From a virus, in IMG/VR virus record IMGVR_UViG_3300017991_005548, positions 124,001 to 188,000 of that record: a stretch of DNA of 64,000 nt. One strand, 5' to 3'. Made by a program: the position numbers and the translations under genes. The notes under the pieces are model-generated. The model had not been told where the DNA came from, ran no database searches, and worked only from the letters and a program-made list of their open reading frames with translations. Of the stretch, positions 53,601-60,834 are shown one piece after another; the first letter of the stretch is position 1, and each line of letters starts with the position of its first letter.

Positions 53601-56600
53601 ACAGAATCCATTAACTGAGTTACACCCATCTCCTGGGTTCCGATGATAGCCTCAAACTCCCCAGCACCGAACGACATCTCTCTCAAAGCGTCAAGATAAC
53701 CTTCACGTATATCTTTTGTTAGTTCATAGATTTTATTTTGAGCGCTTAAAGATTTTTGTTGCAAGTCATTGAAGTCACCTATTTGTTTATTAAGGATACC
53801 ATGAATCATTCGACGTTTATTATCTGTGACACCCATTTCTTTAAGAGTAGCCAGCCCTTGGCCAAGAGCCGCTTGTATACCTTCTGTGGTGTCTTGATTC
53901 TTTGCGGCATTAAACGTAGAGAGCATGATCATCTTAGCCCTTTCTCGCTCTTCCTTCGTTAAGCCTTTCATGATCTTTTCATCTGAGACTTCGATGGCAA
54001 CTCGTTGATCCTGAAGCTGTATTTGTTCTTGAATCGCTTTAATATTATCGTATGACAAATTTACTTGTTTCTGCATCATCTGAATTGATGCACCCATACC
54101 AAATTGAGCATTTTCCATCAAAGTTCTTTCAGTATCCAACCTGGATTCCAATACTGAATTCATTTTCAAATGCTCGTCAACCGCTCCTCTAATAACTTTA
54201 CTAACTGCGTCTGCCGCTGTTTTCTGATTATCGATAACTGTCTTCTGTTGCTCTGCTATTTTAAGAACTTCTGTTGTTAGACTTCGACGCATGAGTTCGT
54301 TAGCATTCAACTCATCCATCTTCTTCTTGACAGCATCTAAGTCATTAATCTGTTTCGCCGCTTGAACATCAAGCTCTAACTGAATACCTTCTTCTCCAAG
54401 TTGTCGGATTCTATCCTCGATAGCTGAAACAGCTTCATCCAGAGTCCCTAGACGATTTTTATCAACTCCAAGGCCAATCATAATTTCTCTTCTGGCCCCT
54501 AATACTTCATCCAAGTATCTCTGTGCTTCTTCTGTTTCTTTTAAAATAACTTGGAATGCTTCACTATATGCCTCTGATGCTTGTTTGGAAGTCATAACAA
54601 ACATTTCGTTTAATGCGTCGATTTGTGAGTAAATAACATCCCTCTGAGAAGCTAACAATTTGAGGTTTGCTTCATGAGTTTTCTTAATTCTTTCCCATCT
54701 TTTGAGCATTTCTCCAAGAGTATCTGACTCATCTTTGATCCCTGTGAGTGAACCAGTTCTGAATTTTTTTCTACTTCGTTGATCAGCCTCCTCATTCTTC
54801 TTTTTTTCTAGTTCTTCTCTATTAATGGCTTCTGAAATCTTTTGACCAACAATACCGCCAATAGTAGCTCCAATCATTGTCCCCGCTGGGCCAGCCAAAG
54901 ATCCAAGCAATCCACCAACAATAGCCCCACCGCCAGCGCCGACACCAGAAACAGCACTTCTTCTTAAGGAATCCCCTTTGTCAAACCCTGCACTTCTAGA
55001 TCTTGAATATTCCCCCATCCCACTCATGACAGCCCCAATCACTGCCATTGGGATGGCCATCTTCATTCCTGCCATCATTTGAGAGCCTGCACCCCCTGCG
55101 CTTCCCGCTCTCATTCCAGCGCCTGCTTCTTGCCCACCTCTTCTTAGAGCGGATCTGACATATTCCGAATTTCTTCTATCTGCGATCCTTCTGCCTCTAT
55201 TGGCAATTTGATCACCCCTTATTCGTCTATTGGCCCCTTGCTCAATGGTGTCTGTCCATCTTCTTGCAGACTCTTCAAAGGCATCTGCTCTACTTCTAGT
55301 TGCAGAGGCTACCGCAGAAGCGGCTCTCCCAGCCCCTCCTCTTCCTCTACCAGCAGAAGCGACACCTTCACCAGCCCTTCCTATGGCATCACTTACATCT
55401 TCTGTCTTATCTCTTATTTTTTCTAATGAATCAAGCCAAATCTCAAATCTTTTGGGCACTTTACCAATCTGACTAGCGATGCCTGTTCCCATAAGTGTGG
55501 TCAATGCTTGGAACGCACCAACAACCAGAAATACCTTTTCTGGCAGACTATTCATATATTCCAGTACTTTGGACATACCCTCTGCAATGGTTTTTATATG
55601 AGGTTCAAGAGCTTGCCCCATCTTCAATACAGCATCTGCACTTTGTTGTTGTACTTTGGCTACTGACTTATTGGTTTGTAGAAGATCTTGCTCTTTTTGG
55701 TTGGTTTCTGTAGTATATTTTAAGAGACGTTCTCTTTGTTGAGCACTCATGTTCCCATATTCACCAGCAACCGCCAATGACGTTCTTAGAACCTTCAACC
55801 TTTCTCTTGCTCCTGCGGCCTCATCTTTATCACCAGTTCTGATCTCCTCCATAACCTTACTGACTTCCATCATAGCATCTAAAGCAGGAGGATAGCTCTC
55901 AAAAACACCTAACAAATCTTGAGCGACTTCTTTGGCAACTTTTACATTAGGTCCGAACTGTGTTTGAAGGATCTTCGCGAATTGAGCTATCTGTTGAACA
56001 GTAGGAGTCATTCCAACATAACCAGAAGCAACACTTTGAGCAAAATCAACGAATTCTTTTTTGGAGAAACTTGTCTCTTTGCTGACATATCGCATGGTGT
56101 CGGCCATATTTTTATTGCCAACCCCGAATACTTTATATGTCCTTTCCAAATCATAAAGAGACTGGTTGTACTCAAGAACACTATTCATTGCATTCCCGAT
56201 AGAGAATGTCTGAGCGCCAAATGCTCCAAGGAATTTATTAAACTCCGCGCCAGCGGCCCTCATTGCACTTTGCATTTTGTGAAGTGCTTTTATGTTGTCT
56301 TTAATTTTCTCAGAATAAGTTCTAGATTCTTTGGCTATTTTTTCTTTTGCTAAGGCATGCCTTTTTTCTTCAATCCTTGCTTCTTTGGTTTTCTTAATGC
56401 TTTCTTTGATAGCATTGAGTTCTTTTATAATACTTTCCCGACTTCTATCAGTGAGTTGGCTATTTCTTCCTTTTTCTTCAGCCTCTTTTCTTATAGCTTT
56501 GATAGCTTTGTCAATATTACCAGACATACGTCCGTAACTAATCAAAGTGTCTTCAACAGTCTTGTGTAATTCATTTTGAGCTTCGGCACTTTTCTTGGAT

Positions 56601-56860
56601 TGAGATCTAATAGACTCCAGGGCTTCTTTGTATTTTTTGAAAGCACTATCTACATCTTTTACGGACTTGATGAAGTCTTTGAGTTTATCTTCACTCATAC
56701 CGAGAGATTTTGCAAAATCCTTAAGATTTTTTTCGGCCTCTTTAGTGTTTAAGGAAAGACTGGCGGCTCTTTTAAGAGCTTCAATAAAGTTATTCAACTG
56801 AGTCATTTGCTCAGGAGTAACAACCAAATCTTCTATAAAATCTCGTGAAATGTCTGCCAT
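50627..56860 (-). CDS. Tail tape measure protein
   Basis: This 2077-residue protein has the hallmarks of tape measure proteins: great length, long charged helical stretches, and a central hydrophobic Gly-rich segment. The N-terminal 380 residues are mostly coiled-coil-like (KAIRKEAEEKGRNSQ, ESIRSQSKKSAEAQNELHK). A Gly-zipper stretch lies near residues 630-670 (GGGAIVGGLLGSLAGPAG). The C-terminal third is basic and includes a TPTPTPTPTP stretch near residue 1790. Such proteins fill the tail tube, set tail length and take part in DNA delivery. At about 0.15 nm per residue, the length suggests a tail near 300 nm. No lysozyme or peptidase motif was recognised. It is separated by three bases from the upstream 367-residue gene and lies downstream of the chaperones, as expected. 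Confidence 0.9.
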   Translation of the reverse strand: MADISRDFIEDLVVTPEQMTQLNNFIEALKRAASLSLNTKEAEKNLKDFAKSLGMSEDKLKDFIKSVKDVDSAFKKYKEALESIRSQSKKSAEAQNELHKTVEDTLISYGRMSGNIDKAIKAIRKEAEEKGRNSQLTDRSRESIIKELNAIKESIKKTKEARIEEKRHALAKEKIAKESRTYSEKIKDNIKALHKMQSAMRAAGAEFNKFLGAFGAQTFSIGNAMNSVLEYNQSLYDLERTYKVFGVGNKNMADTMRYVSKETSFSKKEFVDFAQSVASGYVGMTPTVQQIAQFAKILQTQFGPNVKVAKEVAQDLLGVFESYPPALDAMMEVSKVMEEIRTGDKDEAAGARERLKVLRTSLAVAGEYGNMSAQQRERLLKYTTETNQKEQDLLQTNKSVAKVQQQSADAVLKMGQALEPHIKTIAEGMSKVLEYMNSLPEKVFLVVGAFQALTTLMGTGIASQIGKVPKRFEIWLDSLEKIRDKTEDVSDAIGRAGEGVASAGRGRGGAGRAASAVASATRSRADAFEESARRWTDTIEQGANRRIRGDQIANRGRRIADRRNSEYVRSALRRGGQEAGAGMRAGSAGGAGSQMMAGMKMAIPMAVIGAVMSGMGEYSRSRSAGFDKGDSLRRSAVSGVGAGGGAIVGGLLGSLAGPAGTMIGATIGGIVGQKISEAINREELEKKKNEEADQRSRKKFRTGSLTGIKDESDTLGEMLKRWERIKKTHEANLKLLASQRDVIYSQIDALNEMFVMTSKQASEAYSEAFQVILKETEEAQRYLDEVLGARREIMIGLGVDKNRLGTLDEAVSAIEDRIRQLGEEGIQLELDVQAAKQINDLDAVKKKMDELNANELMRRSLTTEVLKIAEQQKTVIDNQKTAADAVSKVIRGAVDEHLKMNSVLESRLDTERTLMENAQFGMGASIQMMQKQVNLSYDNIKAIQEQIQLQDQRVAIEVSDEKIMKGLTKEERERAKMIMLSTFNAAKNQDTTEGIQAALGQGLATLKEMGVTDNKRRMIHGILNKQIGDFNDLQQKSLSAQNKIYELTKDIREGYLDALREMSFGAGEFEAIIGTQEMGVTQLMDSVKGVTGIDFLNTMALGGYTIQGSEASKARMAAPSKYTIGGFQAGAFAGAQVDDIFGYGRSAQAFQQHMMGKGAAPTAGYIGDNREHENTKGAILEQNINKQGFMESEFSRALHTWSGGGNNLQSVKIDVRTGEGGKGAPGQERRTRRGANTVTAFAGAVAGGSRGTTPEATNVFAPSAAPGPMGIPPVMLRQMQKDPKMQGLLKYSQEISNKMTELNDSGRNDSKTLKSLQKEQVKVSKAIVRRQRDIAKGFSGASQTLSDGSMHWGVDVKQFLSWGGHRGPMEGAPAPATGPTRKPAAKPVTGGATPKGGTATATSEIKKLSREQEYIMSTQIESWNQLDARMNEFKGVEAQAIASLAMNIQSSMKNAEENSYEMMGLEYSMGTAIKELRKRDSRMAETIQSQIVKEEMNHLDNLIKEGNLNAYTISKSTERLAKSLGMTEDEIIKKVHAVSENATELMKAHKEVAVSMSSGSKKQEDMSKAIRMGEALSIKRGSLVGTAQERMHVLLQKGEGQDKRSAIAAQAEYVFEELMKEEVFRSKSLKEQEAEFRDIMASVMGYTDDKEAIAHGKAKVSKIIRKNRQDRAEKRKKASAEAIRREEEYMDKVDAEYRKRKGIPEPGSQQSRRVKKEPAKQAQGPQFKKGIEWEDFLTKAEKGKLSRSKGIRLATARQMGKEAIPEEVKKNVLPKSTKATRPSSKAPTPTPTPTPTPTPVLDRYASVPEDIGTVDLTGPIEKMGVPKIPTASIGQKVMSDEEAREIARKGLAKSRAGRDTRPAGEGVNYLSMPKVNKKLPATPYSQNITRMKELQSKALDRDATSAERAAARSELEKLKGADKSALKWGSTALGGHVRYDPDRQAEAEAEAARVKEREKAYADARANAPESTGGRVPTALGGNQGIIVHRGGKAKPQTPRAVGKGKGGVVRSDIVSDAATQAEYRRSSGREMAGLDGGPSESGGKEVLGELKITLSDKIDAEMTKNSRLRMSFEKMA
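51465..51504 (-). repeat. 12-bp tandem repeat (three copies) in the tape measure gene
   Basis: Three identical 12-bp units plus a partial copy encode the TPTP stretch near the C-terminus of the tape measure protein. Copy number could vary by slippage in steps of four residues. Confidence 0.85.
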
Positions 56861-56863
56861 TTA

Positions 56864-57967
56864 TTAAACCGTACTTTTTTCCAAAATACCTTGCTCTAAT
56901 TTTGCCAATAAGAGTGATACTGATAATATGTATCCTGCATGGACGATAGAATTCTCACTAAATTCCATCATTACATTTGGAGGTTCTTCTGTTTCTGGGA
57001 TTTCAGGATATCCCATATCCCCAAACTCACCTTTTGCTTTATTGTAAGCATCATAATCCAGTTTTGTTCGTTCGTATTCCATCTCAGAATCTGTCTTTGA
57101 AAAGGTTGACAAGTCTAAATTCTCAAGAATCTCTCTTCTGGCATTATTAAATGCCCCAACAAGCCCCCCTTTGTTTAGATAAGTTCCACTAATAACACCA
57201 TTGTATATCTTGTAAACTACTTGATCGACTTTATTCAAACGTGGTATATAAGGTAACGCATTCAGCATTTCCGCATAATCAGAGAGTTCGTTCGATCTTA
57301 TCAATGCTTTTGTTTTGTCCCAATATTCTTGGTCTCCTAATGCACCTAGAATCTCGTTTGAGAAATGATGCAGGAAGAAACTAAATGTGTTATGAAGTCT
57401 TTCTCTTCTTTCTTTCTCTCTCTTGCCCTTCTCTTTTTGTAAGAATTCTTTAGCTCCCCAATGACTTTCTAAATCTTTTGTCTCTTGAACATATTTGCTT
57501 TCATAAGCATTTACCATTTTTCCCATAGACGTTGCTATGGCATTCTCTTCTGCTTCTGAAGATTCGACTGAGTCAAATGCTGATAGATATGTTGCGTAAT
57601 TAGATAGATATTCGCGATATTGCCCTCTAGCTAATAATGTAGACAATGTTTTATAAATGAAGGGATATTGCCTGAATTTTGCCGTGTTATTCATTAATGA
57701 ACCCAACACACTAGAATAAAATTCTGAGACATTGTCAGATCGAGGGTTCGGTCTTCTAGAGAAAGATTTCCCTGCATTTTCAAAAAGGTAAACTAAAGCT
57801 TGAGGGACTTCTTTGACAGACAACTCTCTTGTAGGAAACGTCTTTACAAAGTCATGGAAATCTTTTTCTTGACCTTCTGCCAATTTGAGAAAAAGATCTT
57901 CAATTTTCTTATTCTTGGAGGTACAAGCTAACTTATTTAGGTCCTGGAGTAATTCATAGGGGATCAT
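56864..57967 (-). CDS. Hypothetical helical protein upstream of the tape measure gene
   Basis: This 367-residue protein is unrecognised. It reads as almost wholly alpha-helical, with charged and Tyr-rich helices (LLQDLNKLACTSKNKKIEDLFLKLAEGQ, AFDSVESSEAEENAIATSMGKM, KEKGKREKERRERLHNTFSFFLHHF). The C-terminus ends in a moderately hydrophobic helix (SIVHAGYILSVSLLLAKLEQGIL), which is probably soluble or peripheral rather than a clear membrane anchor. It sits between the chaperone region and the tape measure gene, with three bases to the latter. It may be an additional tape measure chaperone or a tail-tube-internal protein. That idea rests only on place and helical content. The ribosome binding site is weak. 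Confidence 0.6.
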   Translation of the reverse strand: MIPYELLQDLNKLACTSKNKKIEDLFLKLAEGQEKDFHDFVKTFPTRELSVKEVPQALVYLFENAGKSFSRRPNPRSDNVSEFYSSVLGSLMNNTAKFRQYPFIYKTLSTLLARGQYREYLSNYATYLSAFDSVESSEAEENAIATSMGKMVNAYESKYVQETKDLESHWGAKEFLQKEKGKREKERRERLHNTFSFFLHHFSNEILGALGDQEYWDKTKALIRSNELSDYAEMLNALPYIPRLNKVDQVVYKIYNGVISGTYLNKGGLVGAFNNARREILENLDLSTFSKTDSEMEYERTKLDYDAYNKAKGEFGDMGYPEIPETEEPPNVMMEFSENSIVHAGYILSVSLLLAKLEQGILEKSTV

Positions 57968-57981
57968 AACACAACACCGAC

Positions 57982-58001
57982 AAAAGATTATTTAATCTTT
58001 T
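57982..58001. other. AT-rich perfect inverted repeat between genes
   Basis: Nine bases (AAAAGATTA) face their reverse complement across two central bases in the 60-nt gap upstream of the 367-residue gene. No U-run follows on the minus strand, so it does not look like an intrinsic terminator. It could be an operator or a weak hairpin; function is unknown. Confidence 0.4.
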
Positions 58002-58027
58002 ATTCAAATAAATGAATCACAAGACCT

Positions 58028-58594
58028 TTAGAAAAGTCCGTTGCCAGCGATTTTTTCAGATACCTTTGCTCTCAAAGCCTTGACAATTTTCGGATGTAGT
58101 TGAGCCATATCTGTAAGTGGTCTCTCCATAGTCCATGATCTAACCAATGTCATGAGCCTAACATTTTCAAGCTCTATGAAGTCAGCAAATTGAGCATCTT
58201 CAATACTTTGAATGGGCCTGGAGTTCATGATATACTCAGTGTCTTTTTGACTAGGGTATTTAAAAGTCATATTGAAAGAATGAGTTTTCTTGTCAGTACC
58301 TTCATACTCTTCGTCAAAATCTTTGATCACTGGTTCTCTTAGATCATCAAGATAATACTCAACATCTATCTCGAAAGTGTCACTTTCTGTAATGAAGATG
58401 TCGTCATTGTTATCAACCTTAGGCTTTTCAACTTTTGGCTTTTCGGCCTTAACTTCCTCGACCTTTGGTTCTTCAACCTTTGGTTCTTCAACTTTAACTT
58501 CCTCAACCTTTGGTTCTTCAACCTTTGGCTTTTCAACTGTAGGTTTTTGCTCGTCCATTTTTTTCTTTCCTTTTTGTCTTCTGCGCCTTCTCAT
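58028..58594 (-). CDS. PKVEE-repeat protein of the tail chaperone region
   Basis: This 188-residue protein has three parts: a very basic start (MRRRRRQKGKKK), a repeat of the type EEPKVEEVKV over about residues 17-62, and a folded acidic C-terminal domain (about 65-188). The domain has TFEIDVEYYLDDLREPVI, FNMTFKYPSQKDTEYI and VRLMTLVRSWTMERPLTDMAQLHPKIVKALRAKV. That last segment resembles in style the end of the upstream chaperone (LIHSWDATAT...LAPEIAETILNAY), so it may be another tape-measure chaperone. The ATG at 58594 overlaps the previous stop (ATGA). A second in-frame ATG at 58558 has an AAAGG box and would remove the Arg/Lys start. Confidence 0.65.
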   Translation of the reverse strand: MRRRRRQKGKKKMDEQKPTVEKPKVEEPKVEEVKVEEPKVEEPKVEEVKAEKPKVEKPKVDNNDDIFITESDTFEIDVEYYLDDLREPVIKDFDEEYEGTDKKTHSFNMTFKYPSQKDTEYIMNSRPIQSIEDAQFADFIELENVRLMTLVRSWTMERPLTDMAQLHPKIVKALRAKVSEKIAGNGLF

Positions 58595-58869
58595 ATTTCT
58601 CTCATCATTTTTGTTCCAGGCTTCATTGTTGACCTGGCCTCAGATTTGAATTTTTGTGCTTGCGCCTTAGCGTCCAATGCGGCATTCTTTACCCTTTTCA
58701 TGTAATTATGTTTTTGAATCCATTTATAAGGTAAAGATGCAATATACGTGGGAGTCCAGCCATATTCTTCAATAAAGCTGAGTTCCACAAGGTCTCTCAT
58801 AATATCAGGATCTACAGCAGTTGTTATGGACCCCGTGCTCATAAAATAGCCTAACAACTGCTCATCTAT
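58591..58869 (-). CDS. T-like extension of the tail assembly chaperone, reached by -1 frameshift
   Basis: This frame encodes 92 residues after the slip site at the end of the upstream chaperone gene (ID EQLLGYFMSTG... to ...KMMREI). It has no good start of its own: the first candidates are a TTG at 58857 and an ATG at 58842, neither with a ribosome binding site. The frame is open back through the A8 slip site, and a -1 slip of the 143-residue protein would add it, giving a fusion of about 235 residues. This matches the G/GT pair of lambda-like tails, where the fusion binds the tape measure protein and tube subunits during assembly. The C-terminal half is basic (HNYMKRVKNAALDAKAQAQK). Confidence 0.75.
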   Translation of the reverse strand: MDEQLLGYFMSTGSITTAVDPDIMRDLVELSFIEEYGWTPTYIASLPYKWIQKHNYMKRVKNAALDAKAQAQKFKSEARSTMKPGTKMMREI

Positions 58870-58877
58870 TTTTTTTC
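58866..58877 (-). promoter_or_regulatory. Programmed -1 ribosomal frameshift site
   Basis: On the minus strand the sequence is GAAAAAAAATAG: a run of eight A ending one base before the TAG stop codon of the chaperone gene. The heptamer A AAA AAA allows two tRNA-Lys to re-pair one base back, after which the -1 frame reads on for 92 codons. The downstream frame lacks a good start. A stem-loop immediately downstream was not confirmed by eye. Confidence 0.8.
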
Positions 58878-59297
58878 CTCTTCCTCGCTCAAATAAGTTA
58901 TCTCATCATAGGCGTTGAGGATAGTTTCGGCAATCTCTGGAGCCAAACTTTTAATAGATTTCTCTGTCACTCTAACAGGGACTTGATTACCTTTGTTGTC
59001 GGTTGCTGTCGCATCCCAACTATGAATCAATTGGACAAGTCGGTTCTCTTTGTATAACTTATAATTGAATCGACGGTTTCCTTCCCCGTCCAATTCAATC
59101 CCACCTTCTTGTAAGTCATTGTAAAGCCCCCAAGTCAACTGTTTCATTTTAACAGTAATCTTCTTCAGCTTTTCCTTATCTTCATCTGTTAGGTCTTCAG
59201 AAGTTTTGAACTCTTGTTCTGAGTAGGATTGATAATGCAGTCCTATTTTTTTGTAGTAGATAATGACATCTACTGTGCTGTCTTCTTTGATAAACAT
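58866..59297 (-). CDS. Tail assembly chaperone (G-like)
   Basis: This 143-residue acidic protein lies directly downstream of the tail tube gene and upstream of the tape measure gene, the standard place for the tail assembly chaperone. It starts with VDVIIYYKKIGLHYQSYSEQEF, has helical segments (EDKEKLKKITVKMKQLTWGLYNDL, then LVQLIHSWDAT) and ends in a Glu/Lys tail. The last codons are GAA AAA AAA followed at once by TAG, which is a slip site for -1 frameshifting into the next frame. The start has AGGAGAAAG about seven bases upstream, and a TATAAT box 32 nt upstream. An intrinsic terminator separates it from the tail tube gene. Gene order and the slip site together make the call firm, although the family sequence itself is divergent. 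Confidence 0.8.
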   Translation of the reverse strand: MFIKEDSTVDVIIYYKKIGLHYQSYSEQEFKTSEDLTDEDKEKLKKITVKMKQLTWGLYNDLQEGGIELDGEGNRRFNYKLYKENRLVQLIHSWDATATDNKGNQVPVRVTEKSIKSLAPEIAETILNAYDEITYLSEEEEKK

Positions 59298-59329
59298 AGC
59301 ACAACTTTCTCCTATTGTTATGTGTTGGT

Positions 59330-59335
59330 ATTATA
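59330..59335 (-). promoter_or_regulatory. Candidate -10 promoter box (TGTATAAT) for the chaperone/tape measure operon
   Basis: The box follows directly after the U-run of the terminator at 59339-59366 and ends 32 nt before the ATG of the chaperone gene. This would restart transcription after the tail tube gene. Confidence 0.5.
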
Positions 59336-59338
59336 CAG

Positions 59339-59366
59339 AAAAAAGCCCTCTAAAAGATAGAGGGCT
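59339..59366 (-). terminator. Intrinsic terminator after the tail tube gene
   Basis: On the minus strand AGCCCTCTA pairs with TAGAGGGCT across a short loop (59344-59366) and is followed by TTTTTT (59344-59339). It lies 68-95 nt after the tail tube stop. A stronger transcript for the tube than for the chaperones would result. Confidence 0.85.
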
Positions 59367-59379
59367 AGAAATAGAAGGT

Positions 59380-59402
59380 GGTCCCTTTTTATTAAAGGGA
59401 CC
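59380..59402. other. Second hairpin after the tail tube gene
   Basis: A perfect 9-bp stem (GGTCCCTTT with AAAGGGACC) encloses a five-base loop. No U-run follows, so it is more likely to stabilise the 3' end of the tube mRNA or assist the nearby terminator than to terminate alone. Confidence 0.55.
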
Positions 59403-59433
59403 TTGATAAATTGTGCAAATGAGTAACTTGGTA

Positions 59434-60363
59434 TTATGGGGAAGCAGAAAGATCCCAAGGGAATCCAGTCTGATGGGTAACTCCCGTAAATCCAACTGTT
59501 GAAATGACAGGACCCGTATTCAAGGTAGGTTCTACCCTGTGGAATCTAACTTTCATTTCGGTTGTTGAAGATCCACCCGTACAATTACTGCTCAATCCAA
59601 ACTGGAGGGTATGTACTCCGTCTGCACAATAATCTTCGAATGTTTCAGCCCCGTTAAAGTCTGGTGCATTGTAAACAGAAAGCGTTCCAGAGATCTGTCT
59701 GATACCAGGAACAATATCGAATGGGAACAAGTCAGCTTGACCCAAACCATATACTGTTTCAATGTTGTTGTTCACGGTGAATTCGAAATTACTGAATTTA
59801 ATATCAGTCAAAACGGCAGGGATGTCGTTATTTACTGGGTCAGTTGCACCGCCAGCAATGATTGTGACGTTGACTTTATCCCAAGTAAGCAACTTTTCCG
59901 CATCAGTGAAGTGAGGTGGAGGATTGGAACCAAACGCATTTGCGCTTGTACCAATAACATCCAAAGAAAACTGAGCAACTTCACCAGCCGCTACTGAAAA
60001 ATTGAAAGTATTTACAAAGAGGTTTTCAAACAATCTGTCTCTGCTACAGAAGTAATAAAGCTGGATATCTTTAGTACTGAGACCACCACAAGCATCGCCT
60101 GCGTCATCTCTACCAGCGGCCCATTGGATCACGCTGTCTGTTCCAGATAGAAATGTTTCGGTGACGGGTCCGCTAATGCTTCCGCCAACCTCGATTTTAC
60201 CGTATACGTAGGCATCCCTGTCCCAGTCACCTGAAACAAGGTCGGGTGCCTCGATTTCTTGTCTTGCAGTGATATTAGCATCGGAGAATCGGAGTTGAGT
60301 ACCACCGATATCTGCAATACCTCTATAACCTGCATTTACTAAACCATTAGCTCCTATTGACAT
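59434..60363 (-). CDS. Tail tube protein candidate
   Basis: This 309-residue protein has the expected size, place and composition of a major tail tube protein. It starts MSIGANGLVNAGYRGIADIGGTQLRFSDANITARQ, and alternates beta strands (AYVYGKIEVGGSISGPVTETFL, LFENLFVNTFNFSVAAGEVAQFSLDVIG, FSNFEFTVNNNIETVYGLG, IRQISGTLSVYNAPDF) in the style of siphovirus tube subunits that form hexameric rings. It has four or five Cys residues, unusual for a virion tube. The ribosome binding site AAGGAGATAA is near-perfect and a terminator follows the gene, both fitting high expression. Downstream come the chaperones and the tape measure protein. A sheath or other structural role cannot be excluded by eye, but no separate sheath gene was found. 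Confidence 0.65.
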   Translation of the reverse strand: MSIGANGLVNAGYRGIADIGGTQLRFSDANITARQEIEAPDLVSGDWDRDAYVYGKIEVGGSISGPVTETFLSGTDSVIQWAAGRDDAGDACGGLSTKDIQLYYFCSRDRLFENLFVNTFNFSVAAGEVAQFSLDVIGTSANAFGSNPPPHFTDAEKLLTWDKVNVTIIAGGATDPVNNDIPAVLTDIKFSNFEFTVNNNIETVYGLGQADLFPFDIVPGIRQISGTLSVYNAPDFNGAETFEDYCADGVHTLQFGLSSNCTGGSSTTEMKVRFHRVEPTLNTGPVISTVGFTGVTHQTGFPWDLSASP

Positions 60364-60426
60364 ATCATTTATCTCCTTCTTGTCGCAATTGATTTAAGGT
60401 TTCTCCCTAAATCTGCACCAATATTA

Positions 60427-60432
60427 ATTATA
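60427..60432 (-). promoter_or_regulatory. Weak candidate -10 box upstream of the tail tube gene
   Basis: The minus strand reads GAATATAATTAAT in the 105-nt gap before the tail tube gene. It lies 63 nt upstream of the ATG, further than the other boxes, and has no clear -35. A tube promoter at this place would be sensible, but the evidence is thin. Nothing else is seen in this gap apart from the ribosome binding site. Confidence 0.3.
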
Positions 60433-60468
60433 TTCTCTAACTTTTTACAAAATCCCTTTGTTACGATA

Positions 60469-60822
60469 CTAAAATGCCATAGGTGCCCTGTACGACACTC
60501 CACTGCTGTATAAATCGGCGGCGTGACCATTGACATAATCGTACAAATAGTCCTCTATCATATCATTAATATCTGTATACGCAGAGGCCGTATCGGTTCT
60601 TCTCTGCTTAACACCATTCAAGACCAATTCATCCAAACTCATAACCAAAAGTTCAGGAAGATTAACTCCATCAGTATCTCTTGCGCTTGTTCTAATCCTG
60701 AAGTAATAGCTTACCTCAGAAATAAAAGTACCAGCACTTTGTGCGAGAATATTACCTAAGAAATCAACATTAATCGTTCTGGTGTTGTTAGCTGTCTCAT
60801 CATATATTCTAAATGTGGCCAT
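60469..60822 (-). CDS. Small virion protein, paralog of the Ser-tailed neighbour
   Basis: This 117-residue protein is unrecognised, but it is clearly related to the first 95 residues of the next upstream protein. Both start MAT, followed by an FRIYDE or VQIFHEE element, a TINVDF/TVSVNL strand, a segment FRIRTSARDTDGVNLPELLV matched by STSIRKVDGSTFPTYLI, and a helical end (MIEDYLYDYVNG with LVNGWIEYFVDQ). It ends without the Ser tail (SSGVSYRAPMAF). The ribosome binding site AAGGAGGAAAGAGA is excellent, so expression should be high. Its place between neck genes and tail tube suggests a tail completion, tube-capping or decoration role; this is an inference. Confidence 0.75.
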   Translation of the reverse strand: MATFRIYDETANNTRTINVDFLGNILAQSAGTFISEVSYYFRIRTSARDTDGVNLPELLVMSLDELVLNGVKQRRTDTASAYTDINDMIEDYLYDYVNGHAADLYSSGVSYRAPMAF

Positions 60823-60834
60823 TCTCTTTCCTCC

